From Nocardia jiangxiensis NBRC 101359 (GTDB lineage: Bacteria > Actinomycetota > Actinomycetes > Mycobacteriales > Mycobacteriaceae), in contig NZ_BAGB01000047.1 of the NCBI RefSeq assembly GCF_000308615.1, forward strand, positions 62,001 to 126,000: 64,000 bases of DNA. Reading direction: 5' to 3'. Every line of letters starts with the position of its first letter. Positions within the stretch are counted from its first letter, which is position 1. The position numbers and the translations under genes are program-made. This document shows, in pieces, positions 57,349 through 64,000 of the stretch. The notes beneath the pieces were generated by a model. That model was not told where the DNA came from and searched no databases. It saw only the letters and a list, made by a program, of their open reading frames with translations.

Positions 57349-58581
57349 ATGGCCGACTCGCTGACAGCGGCATTGGCGGCGCTGGCCCGCGGCGAAATGA
57401 TCGTCGTAGCCGACGATCGCGATCGTGAGAACGAAGGCGATCTCGTCATGGCTGCCGGTCGGATGACGACCGAGCAGATGGCCTTCTATCTGCGTTACGG
57501 CAGTGGCATCGTCTGTGTCCCGATGTCGGACGAGCGAGCCGATGCGCTCGAGCTCGAGCCGATGATCATGCACAACACCGATTCGCACGGGACGGCCTTC
57601 ACGGTCAGTACCGATCATTCGGCTACGGGGACCGGCATTTCGGCCGCCGACCGCGTCAAGACGGTTCAGGCACTTGCCGACCCCCGCACAGCGCCACGAG
57701 AACTGCGTCGGCCGGGGCACGTGTTCCCGTTGCGCGCCAAGGTGGGCGGGGTACTGGCGCGCGCCGGGCATACCGAGGCAACGATCGATCTGCTCGATCT
57801 GGCCGGTGAGACACCGGTGGGTGTGATCACCGAACTGGTCGGTGATGACGGAATTCCCTTGCAGGGCAGGCAGATTGTCGAATTCGCGCATTCGCACGGC
57901 CTCGTGGCGGTGACCGTCGACGATATCAAGCGGGCTCGCAGACATGATGTCGGTCGGTCCATCACCTGCACCGCGCGGGCGACGCTGCCGCTCGCGGGAG
58001 CCCGATTCACGGCCGCGTGCTACACCTCGGCGCTCGACGGCGTGGACCACATGGCGCTCGTCCTCGGGGATATCGCCGCCGCCGATGCCCGCGACGAGGG
58101 TGTGCTGGTGCGCGTCCACAGCGAATGCCTCACCGGGGATGTGTTCGGTTCACGCCGCTGCGATTGTGGCGATCAGTTACAGCAGGCGATCGAATTGATC
58201 GTGGCCGAAGGCGCGGGGATCATCATCTACCTGCGCGGTCACGAGGGGCGAGGCATCGGCCTGAGCCACAAGCTACAGGCCTACGCCCTGCAAGAGGACG
58301 GGTTCGACACGGTCGACGCCAATACCGAACTCGGGCTCCCGGTAGATTCGCGTGAATACGGTGTCGCCGCAGTCGTTCTCGCCGATCTCGGTGTCCGAAA
58401 TCTGCGGTTGATCACCAACAACCCGCAGAAATACGCCGAGCTGAGCGGGTTCGATCTGCGCCTGTCGGGGCGCGTGCAGACCGAGGTCGTCGTCACGCCC
58501 GACAATCTCCGCTATTTGCGCACGAAACGGGACCGTATGGGACATGAACTCGACCTCCGGATGTGGGAGGCCCAGGCGTAA
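57349..58581 (+). CDS. ribBA: Bifunctional DHBP synthase/GTP cyclohydrolase II
   Basis: This 410-residue riboflavin-biosynthesis enzyme has two domains. Residues 1-200 are 3,4-dihydroxy-2-butanone-4-phosphate synthase with DDRDRENEGDLV at 22-33 and the DSHGTAFTVS segment. Residues 205-400 are GTP cyclohydrolase II, with zinc ligands C260, C271 and C273 and RGHEGRGIGL at 297-306. ATG 57349 is preceded by GGAG; no FMN riboswitch is seen because the regulator gene lies only 46 bases upstream. Its location between a GntR gene and an FMN-dependent monooxygenase suggests an extra copy that boosts flavin supply when the pathway is induced. Confidence 0.93.
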   Translation: MADSLTAALAALARGEMIVVADDRDRENEGDLVMAAGRMTTEQMAFYLRYGSGIVCVPMSDERADALELEPMIMHNTDSHGTAFTVSTDHSATGTGISAADRVKTVQALADPRTAPRELRRPGHVFPLRAKVGGVLARAGHTEATIDLLDLAGETPVGVITELVGDDGIPLQGRQIVEFAHSHGLVAVTVDDIKRARRHDVGRSITCTARATLPLAGARFTAACYTSALDGVDHMALVLGDIAAADARDEGVLVRVHSECLTGDVFGSRRCDCGDQLQQAIELIVAEGAGIIIYLRGHEGRGIGLSHKLQAYALQEDGFDTVDANTELGLPVDSREYGVAAVVLADLGVRNLRLITNNPQKYAELSGFDLRLSGRVQTEVVVTPDNLRYLRTKRDRMGHELDLRMWEAQA

Positions 58582-58630
58582 CAGGCTCCACAGCTCACGG
58601 TCGACACACCGGCTCGCCGGTTCGGCTCGG

Positions 58631-59371
58631 TCAGCTCAGCGGCCAGTCGTACCGCTTGGCCAGCTCGATCAACTGCGGCGAGAAGGCCGGCGGCTCATCA
58701 CCGGCGAGCGAGCGCACGAGCGACCGGCCCGCATGCAAAATATGCTGCGCCAGAACGACTTCGGCTCGATCGGCATCGCGCGCCAGCCACGCGTCCAGCA
58801 GTGCCGCATGTTCGTCGCTCGAGCGGCTCATCGAGTCGGCCGAATGCCAGTACACGCGCCGATACCGCGTATACCTCTCCCAGTAGCCGCGGAGACCGGC
58901 GTATACGGGGTCCGGATCGGCGCCGGGCTTCAATCCGTACAGCGCGAAATGAAATTCCTGATTCACCGCGTTGTATTCCTCGGTCTGGCTCTGCCATCGG
59001 GAGCGATCGGCTTGCCAGCGCTCGTGCAGTGTGCGCAGCGCCGCGGATTCCTCGGAAGTGTGGGTCACCGCCGAGACCCGGATCGCCAGCGGCTCGAGCA
59101 GTAGACGCATCGTGATGATGTCCTGAACCTCGGCGGGCGAGAAACGGCTCACCTCCACGCCCGAGCGGGGGCGCGTCGTGATCCAGCCCTCCGCGTCGAG
59201 CAGACGGAACGCCTCCCGCAGCGGAGTCCTGCTGACGCCGAACGCTTCCGCGTATTCGTCCTGGCGAATACGCGCCCCCGGTTCGAGCTCGCCCGCGATG
59301 ATCTGCTCGCGCAGGCGGTCCGCGATACGAGTGACCAACGTCCGTGAATCCAGGTTCAAGGAAACCGACAT
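58631..59371 (-). CDS. GntR-family (FCD) regulator
   Basis: This 246-residue GntR regulator has a winged helix at about residues 10-80 (IADRLREQIIAGELEPGARI, EAFGVSRTPLREAFRLLDAEGW). An FCD domain follows with the NQEFHFALYGL and SSDEHAALLDAWLARD histidine segments. A 14-of-16 palindrome lies just upstream of its start. A related palindrome occurs between the divergent CitE-like genes at 60421. It is therefore likely autoregulated and controls the citE/CoA-transferase genes. Confidence 0.9.
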   Translation of the reverse strand: MSVSLNLDSRTLVTRIADRLREQIIAGELEPGARIRQDEYAEAFGVSRTPLREAFRLLDAEGWITTRPRSGVEVSRFSPAEVQDIITMRLLLEPLAIRVSAVTHTSEESAALRTLHERWQADRSRWQSQTEEYNAVNQEFHFALYGLKPGADPDPVYAGLRGYWERYTRYRRVYWHSADSMSRSSDEHAALLDAWLARDADRAEVVLAQHILHAGRSLVRSLAGDEPPAFSPQLIELAKRYDWPLS

Positions 59372-59385
59372 AGCCCACTTCCAGT

Positions 59386-59401
59386 ATTCAATCGACTGAA
59401 T
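59386..59401. promoter_or_regulatory. Candidate operator of the GntR at 58631
   Basis: ATTCAATCGACTGAAT is a near-perfect palindrome centred on TCGA, 15 bases upstream of the regulator ATG. Its complement ATTCAGTCGATTGAAT matches the site at 60423 in 13 of 16 positions. Confidence 0.65.
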
Positions 59402-59420
59402 TCAGGTTATCCGGACCGGA

Positions 59421-60389
59421 TCAAGAGGGTGTGACCGTCTCCAGAGGCGGCGTGCCGTAGGTCAGCTCGGCGATCAGAGAGTCGAGGGCGAGGATCCGCT
59501 GCGCGTCTCGCACATGCAGGCTCTCGATCATTCGTCCCTCCACGACGATGACACTCTCCCCCGCCGCCTGCGCGCGCTCGTAGGCCGAGACCACGGTGCG
59601 CGCATGGTCCACCTCTTCCGGCGAAGGGCCGAAACCGGCGTTGGCCGGATCGATCTGCGACGGATGAATGACGGTTTTGCCGTCGAACCCCATCTCCCGA
59701 CCTTGCCGGGCTTCGTCGGCGAAGCCCGCGGCATCGGCGATCGCGTTGAAAACGCCATCCAGAATGACCTTTCCGGCAGACCGGGCTCCCAGCACCGCGA
59801 GGGTCAGCGCAGGCAGAATCGGGGTGCGCCCCGGCACATGCCGACCGTGCAGGTCGTTCACCAGATCGTTCGTACCGATCACCAGCACCTCGAGGCGACC
59901 GCCGGCCGAAGCGATCTCCTCCGCCCGCAGAAAAGCGCCCGGCGTTTCGACCATCACCCACAATGTCAGATTCTCCGGTGCGCCGAGCGCGTCCAGCGCC
60001 GCGGACAATTCGCGGACCTGCCGAGCGGACTCCACCTTCGGCACCAGCACCCCGTCGGCGCCCGAGCGGGCCACCGCGGCCAGGTCGTCCTCATGCCACC
60101 GCGTGCTCAGGCCGTTGACCCGCACCACGAGTTCGCGAGGCCGGTGGGCACCCGAGGAGACCACCTCGCAGACCCGCGCCCGAGCGGACTCCTTGGCATC
60201 GGGACCGACCGCGTCCTCCAGGTCGAAGATCAGCGCATCCGCCGGCAGGGTTCTCGCCTTCTCCAGCACTCGGGCGTTGTTGCCGGGCAGATACAGGGCC
60301 GACCGGCGAGGGCGGGGGGTGGGCACGGATGTCACGGCAGCTTCGCTTTCTGTCGAGATTTGCGGTCGGACGTGGCCGGCGGCGCTCAT
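59421..60389 (-). CDS. CitE-like (HpcH/HpaI family) C-C lyase
   Basis: This 322-residue TIM-barrel lyase is of the citrate-lyase beta-subunit/malyl-CoA lyase type. Motifs are ALIFDLEDAVGPDAKE near residue 52 with the metal Asp/Glu, ELVVRVNGL, VLVPKVES, WVMVETPGAFLRAEEIA and LVIGTNDLVNDLHG. The N-terminal 25 residues precede the family core, so a later start is possible. It probably cleaves a hydroxyacyl-CoA such as citramalyl- or malyl-CoA. It is divergent from a second CitE-like gene. Confidence 0.87.
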   Translation of the reverse strand: MSAAGHVRPQISTESEAAVTSVPTPRPRRSALYLPGNNARVLEKARTLPADALIFDLEDAVGPDAKESARARVCEVVSSGAHRPRELVVRVNGLSTRWHEDDLAAVARSGADGVLVPKVESARQVRELSAALDALGAPENLTLWVMVETPGAFLRAEEIASAGGRLEVLVIGTNDLVNDLHGRHVPGRTPILPALTLAVLGARSAGKVILDGVFNAIADAAGFADEARQGREMGFDGKTVIHPSQIDPANAGFGPSPEEVDHARTVVSAYERAQAAGESVIVVEGRMIESLHVRDAQRILALDSLIAELTYGTPPLETVTPS

Positions 60390-60420
60390 CGGCGCGGCCT
60401 TGACGACATCTACCCGCTAT

Positions 60421-60440
60421 GGATACTGTCGATTGTATCC
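60421..60440. promoter_or_regulatory. Candidate GntR operator between divergent CitE-like genes
   Basis: GGATACTGTCGATTGTATCC has perfect six-base arms and a TCGA centre, and resembles the site at 59386. Confidence 0.65.
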
Positions 60441-60547
60441 AAAAACCAGCGTCAGGCAACGTCCGAGCGCCCAGCCTCGCCGCGATCACTGCGCGAGCGC
60501 ATTGCCATCGGCGAATTCGGCCAGATCCATCGAACGAGAGATTCCAG

Positions 60548-61441
60548 ATGACAAGGACAACCCCCGCCACCACCATCGCTCCCCTGCGCTCGTTGCTCTT
60601 CTGCCCCGCAACCTCGCCGCGCCGGGTGCGCAAGATGCTCGAAATCGCGCCTGACGCTGCGGCTCTCGACCTCGAGGACGCCGTCTCCGACGACAACAAG
60701 ACCGCCGCGCGCGAGCAGGCTCGGGCCGGAATCGCGGATATCGCCGCGATCCGCAGCTATGTGCGCGTGAACCACCCGTCCACCGGGCGCACCCGCGAAG
60801 ATATCGAGGCCGTCGTGCAGCCCGATCTCGATGGCATCGTGCTGCCGAAGGTCGAGGATGTCGAAACCATTCGCGACGCGGACGAGTGGATCACCGCCGC
60901 GGAGCGACTGCACGGCGTCGACCCCGGCAGCACACGACTGCTGGTTCTGATCGAGAGCGCCACCGGAATCGCCGACGCCCGGGAGATCCTGCAGGCCAGC
61001 CCCCGGATCGAAACCGCCGTCTTCGGCGCGCACGACTTCATGCTCGATCTCGGCATCGACGGCCTGGATCACTCCGATGGCGCCGAGGAGTTGCTCTACG
61101 CGCGATCCGCGCTGGTCATCGCCGCGCGCGCCGCCCGGGTCTCGCCGCCGCTCGACGGACCGTTCATCGCCTTCCAAGAGGACGAGAAATTCGTCGAAAT
61201 GTGCCGCCAGGCAAGGCGTATGGGCTACCGCGGCAAGATGCTGATCCACCCCAACCAGGTCGCGCTGAGCCACATCGGATTCGCGCCGACCGAGCAGGAG
61301 GTTGCCGTCGCGCAGATCATCGTCGAGCAGTTCGCGAGGGCCGAGGCCGAGGGCGCCGCCGCCATCGTCGTCAACGGCCGGTTGGTGGACTACCCCATCG
61401 TCGACCGCGCCCGTCGGATCCTCCGGGCCGCCCAGCAGTGA
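60548..61441 (+). CDS. CitE-like C-C lyase, second copy
   Basis: This 297-residue CitE-family protein begins with LRSLLFCPATSPRRVRKMLE, then AALDLEDAVSDDNKTAARE, YVRVNHPSTGRT, IVLPKVEDVE, LLVLIESATGIADAREIL and AVFGAHDFMLDLGIDGLD. The HPNQVALSHIGFAPTEQE segment near the C-terminus is typical of citramalyl/malyl-CoA lyases. It forms an operon with a CoA-transferase 27 bases downstream. Together these suggest activation of a dicarboxylic acid to its CoA ester, then C-C cleavage to acetyl-CoA and a keto acid. Confidence 0.88.
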   Translation: MTRTTPATTIAPLRSLLFCPATSPRRVRKMLEIAPDAAALDLEDAVSDDNKTAAREQARAGIADIAAIRSYVRVNHPSTGRTREDIEAVVQPDLDGIVLPKVEDVETIRDADEWITAAERLHGVDPGSTRLLVLIESATGIADAREILQASPRIETAVFGAHDFMLDLGIDGLDHSDGAEELLYARSALVIAARAARVSPPLDGPFIAFQEDEKFVEMCRQARRMGYRGKMLIHPNQVALSHIGFAPTEQEVAVAQIIVEQFARAEAEGAAAIVVNGRLVDYPIVDRARRILRAAQQ

Positions 61442-61468
61442 ACCGGACATAGAAACGAGGTACCCGAC

Positions 61469-62662
61469 ATGACTCGTTCACTCGAAGGAATCCGCGTCAT
61501 CGACGCGGCTTCTCTTGCAGCCGGCCCCCTGGTGGCGACCTACCTGGGCGAACTCGGGGCCGAAGTCATCAAGATCGAACCACCCGGCACCGGCGACGCC
61601 ATCCGCAAATGGGGCGCGCAGAAGGACGGTCATGGACTGATGTGGAAGAGCGTCGGGCGCAACAAGCGAACCGCCACGCTCGATATGCGCCAGCCCGCCG
61701 GACAGGACCTGCTGCGCAAGCTCGCGGCGACCGCCGACGTCATCATCCTCAATACCCGTCCCTCCACGCTCGAGCGGTGGGGACTGAGTTACGAGACGCT
61801 CTCCCAGGACAATCCGGGATTGGTCATGCTGCACATCACCGGCTTCGGCGCCGGTGGACCGTACAGCGATCGCCCCGGATTCGGCACCCTCGGCGAAGCG
61901 ATGAGCGGCTTCGCCCACACCACCGGCCAGCAGGACGGCCCGCCCACGCTGCCGTCGTTCATGCTCGCCGACGGAGTGGCCGCCCTCACCGGAACCTATG
62001 CGGTTCTCGCAGCCCTGCGCCATCGGGACACCCACGACGAGACCGGACAGTTGATCGACCTGAACCTCATCGAACCGCTGGCCCGCTTGATCGAACAGTC
62101 CGTCCTCACCTACGACCAGCTCGGCATCGTGCAGACCCGGTTCGGGAACAAGTGGGATATCAGCGCACCGCGAAACACCTACCGCACCAAGGACGATCAG
62201 TGGATCGCGATATCCGGCAGCGCCCCCACCATCGCGAAACGCATCTTCCAGGCCATCGGCCGCCCCGACCTGTCGGATCATCCCGATTTCGGTGATCCGC
62301 AGCAACGTCTGAAGAACGCCGACGCCGTCGACGCCGCAGTCGCCGAATGGGTCGCCGAACGCAGCCTCGACGAAGCGATGAGCGTTTTCGAACGAGAAGA
62401 AGTCGCCGCCGCCCCGGTGTACGACGCACCGAGGCTCCTCGCCGATCCACACCTACAAGCGCGCAATACCTATGCGACCGTTCAGGATTCGGATCTCGGC
62501 CCGATGCGGCTACAAGCACCCGTACCACGCCTGAGCAAGACTCCCGCGGCCATCGACCACACCGGACGCGCGCTCGGCGAGGACAACGACTTCGTCTACC
62601 GGGATGTTCTGGGACTGGACGAGCAGGAGATCGAACAACTCCACCGCGACAACATCATCTGA
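61469..62662 (+). CDS. Family III CoA-transferase (CaiB/BaiF)
   Basis: This 397-residue family III CoA-transferase has VIDAASLAAGPLVATYLGELGAEVIKIE at the N-terminus, DVIILNTRPSTLERWGLS and MLHITGFGAGGPYSDRPGFGTLGEAMSG in the first domain. The conserved catalytic Asp lies in MLADGVAALTGTY. It differs from the racemase-like protein at 18419, which has the GHDITY/GDFGGGG motifs; this one looks like a true transferase or CoA-ligating enzyme. It is the partner of the CitE-like lyase upstream. Confidence 0.9.
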   Translation: MTRSLEGIRVIDAASLAAGPLVATYLGELGAEVIKIEPPGTGDAIRKWGAQKDGHGLMWKSVGRNKRTATLDMRQPAGQDLLRKLAATADVIILNTRPSTLERWGLSYETLSQDNPGLVMLHITGFGAGGPYSDRPGFGTLGEAMSGFAHTTGQQDGPPTLPSFMLADGVAALTGTYAVLAALRHRDTHDETGQLIDLNLIEPLARLIEQSVLTYDQLGIVQTRFGNKWDISAPRNTYRTKDDQWIAISGSAPTIAKRIFQAIGRPDLSDHPDFGDPQQRLKNADAVDAAVAEWVAERSLDEAMSVFEREEVAAAPVYDAPRLLADPHLQARNTYATVQDSDLGPMRLQAPVPRLSKTPAAIDHTGRALGEDNDFVYRDVLGLDEQEIEQLHRDNII

Positions 62663-63219
62663 CACGAACCGGTCGGCTCGGCCGATCGGGCACAGCCGAC
62701 GCCGCCTCCTTCAGGCAGTCGACCCGGGCCTGACGGCGACATCACGTCAAGAGTCAGGCTCAGGCTCGGTGTCCTCCCGAGAGTCCCGATCACCGTGCAG
62801 GCCAGCACTTTTCGCATCCTCTCCAGCATGCACGCGCCTGCCTCGGACAGCTCACGCCCGTCGTCGCCCGCTGGCCCGACGAGCCACCGGCCGGCGCTGC
62901 GCCTCGCGGGCATACCGACGCTCCTGTGTGGCGAGTTCGAGCTCGGCCGGCTCCTCACGATCGAGGAAGGTGAAGGCCGACGCGCTGGCGAAGCTGCTGC
63001 CCTCGCTGGATTCGGGCATGGTGCCGTGCTCCCAGCGGGTGGGGATTCCGGCGGCGCTCGGCGAGCCGAGTGGGCTGGGCGGGCAGTATCGCGCCGAGTA
63101 GTCCAGCGCGAACGTCGGTGGCCGCGCGAGGTCCGACATCAGGGCCATCGCATATGCTCGATAGCCCGGCCCGGAGAATGCCGGTTCGACTGGTCGTTCT
63201 GTTATGGAAGGCGTTCCAG
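62663..63219. other. Gap between CoA-transferase and GntR genes
   Basis: About 560 bases without a confidently recognised gene. A 98-codon minus-strand frame (63148 to 62852) has no ribosome binding site and a charged, low-complexity C-terminus; I cannot assign it. No hairpin or repeat of note was seen. Confidence 0.5.
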
Positions 63220-63909
63220 ATGGTGGAAGTCCGTCGTCGACGAGCCGTGTCGCTCACCGATGAGATCGCGTCCACGCTTCGGGAGCGAATCTATTCCCAG
63301 CACTATCCGCCGGGCACCTGGCTCCGGCAGGAGCAGCTCTCGGAGGAGTTACAAGTCAGCCGGACCCCGCTGCGCGAAGCGTTCCGTTCGCTGGAACGCG
63401 ACGGCCTGGTGCACGTCGTCGCAGGTCAAGGTGCCCGAGTCGTGAGCGGTGATATCGAGACCCTCATCGCGGCTTATGAACTGCGAGCCGTCGTCGATGG
63501 ACTCGCGGCACGGCTGGCCAGCGCCGCCCCGACCACTCGAAGCGTCGGTGCGCTGCGCACCCTCATCGAGCAGCAGCAGGACATCATCGAGCACTGGGAT
63601 CCGCGCACCTACACGGAGCTCAACGTCGCCTTCCACGAACAGATCATGTACATGTCGGGGAACGACTTCGTAATAGGCCAGATGGCGATCCTGCGATTGA
63701 CCGCCCAGGTGTTCGCCCGTCCCCACGAACTGATGGGGCTCGACGCCGCCATGCGTGCCGTCCATGAGCACGATGAGATCGCCGGGGCGATCGCCGCAGG
63801 GGCAGGTGAAGAAGCGGAGCGGCTCGCCCGCCTGCACATTCAGCACACCATCGCCGACTTCCGGGCGCGGTATCCCTCGCGGCCGGACTCATCGGGGCCT
63901 CACCGCTGA
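63220..63909 (+). CDS. GntR-family (FCD) regulator
   Basis: This 229-residue GntR regulator starts at ATG 63220, with GGAAGG upstream. The winged helix spans about residues 10-75 (IASTLRERIYSQHYPPGTWL, ELQVSRTPLREAFRSLERDGL). The FCD domain contains NVAFHEQIMYMSGNDFV and VHEHDEIAGAIAAG with the metal-binding histidines. It overlaps the convergent gene at the right edge by about ten bases. Target genes are not evident. Confidence 0.9.
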   Translation: MVEVRRRRAVSLTDEIASTLRERIYSQHYPPGTWLRQEQLSEELQVSRTPLREAFRSLERDGLVHVVAGQGARVVSGDIETLIAAYELRAVVDGLAARLASAAPTTRSVGALRTLIEQQQDIIEHWDPRTYTELNVAFHEQIMYMSGNDFVIGQMAILRLTAQVFARPHELMGLDAAMRAVHEHDEIAGAIAAGAGEEAERLARLHIQHTIADFRARYPSRPDSSGPHR

Positions 63910-64000
63910 AACGACTTCTCCGCGGCCAGGACGAGCGCCGTGACGGTGGCGTTGATCGGCGCCTGCGCGCCTACCTTCGCCGCTTCGCGCGGTATCGAAC
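63900..64000 (-). CDS. C-terminus of a ketopantoate-reductase-like protein (partial)
   Basis: The minus strand is open from the window edge to TGA at 63900 and encodes about 32 residues ending AAKVGAQAPINATVTALVLA then AEKSFQR. The G-x-x-x-P-x-N pattern followed by a hydrophobic helix resembles the C-terminal helix of 2-dehydropantoate 2-reductases. The gene overlaps the end of the convergent GntR gene. Too little is visible for a firm call. Confidence 0.5.
   Translation of the reverse strand, partial: SIPREAAKVGAQAPINATVTALVLAAEKSFQR

Noticed and set aside
62852..63148. A 98-codon minus-strand frame in the gap before the last GntR gene
   Set aside because: No ribosome binding site, low-complexity charged C-terminus and no recognised family; left as an undecided gap.
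1..64000. Genomic island or transposon boundaries
   Set aside because: No transposase, integrase, tRNA or terminal repeats were seen; the tandem scars are local duplications, not element ends.

Overview
The window is chromosomal DNA from a very GC-rich actinomycete, most likely a Nocardia-type mycolic-acid actinobacterium (family Nocardiaceae). The evidence is the GTG/ATG starts with AAGGAGG-type ribosome binding sites, mycofactocin-coupled short-chain dehydrogenases, F420/LLM-type oxidoreductases, many FadE/FadA/EchA-like enzymes, a CvnA/CvnB-type signalling pair and a P450-type 3Fe-4S ferredoxin. No tRNA, rRNA, IS element, phage gene or CRISPR array was seen. It is almost wholly a catabolic island.

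Region A (about 0.3-35.5 kb) encodes an acyl-CoA pathway. It has a solute-binding lipoprotein, two thiolases, an AMP-forming acyl-CoA ligase, two acyl-CoA dehydrogenases, two enoyl-CoA hydratases, a double-hotdog dehydratase, an alpha-methylacyl-CoA racemase-like CoA-transferase family protein, several SDR/MDR alcohol dehydrogenases (two mycofactocin-coupled) and two LLM oxidoreductases. It also has a close relative of 6-oxocamphor hydrolase with its catalytic residues intact. Together these suggest breakdown of a cyclic, branched (terpenoid or alicyclic) compound: alcohol to ketone, retro-Claisen ring opening, CoA activation and beta-oxidation. A histidine-kinase/roadblock pair, an amidohydrolase and a ferredoxin are interleaved.

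Region B (about 35.7-54.8 kb) encodes a steroid/aromatic-type meta-cleavage route. It has two HsaA-like flavin monooxygenases, an HsaB-like reductase, an extradiol dioxygenase, a meta-cleavage-product hydrolase and a 3-ketosteroid-dehydrogenase-like flavoprotein. An IclR regulator, two paralogous MFS transporters, an aldehyde dehydrogenase and separate CMD and 3-hydroxyisobutyrate-dehydrogenase-like genes accompany them. A palindrome, TTCCGCTSAGCGGAA, recurs upstream of nearly every promoter here and is my candidate IclR operator; weaker copies lie upstream of two region A operons.

Region C (about 55-64 kb) holds an NtaA/DszA-type FMN monooxygenase, a GntR regulator, a RibBA flavin-biosynthesis enzyme, two divergent CitE-like lyases with a CoA-transferase, and two further GntR regulators. 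The palindromes found there match a GntR-operator architecture.

Two structural themes stand out. First, at least five intergenic regions in the first 27 kb carry decayed tandem duplications that include gene ends or starts. Second, a 3alpha-hydroxysteroid-dehydrogenase-type SDR with its promoter and the start of a divergent tetR occurs twice (about 4 kb and 40 kb). One copy has lost the catalytic Tyr/Lys; the other has lost the tetR. All functions are inferred from sequence recognised by eye; no database search was run.
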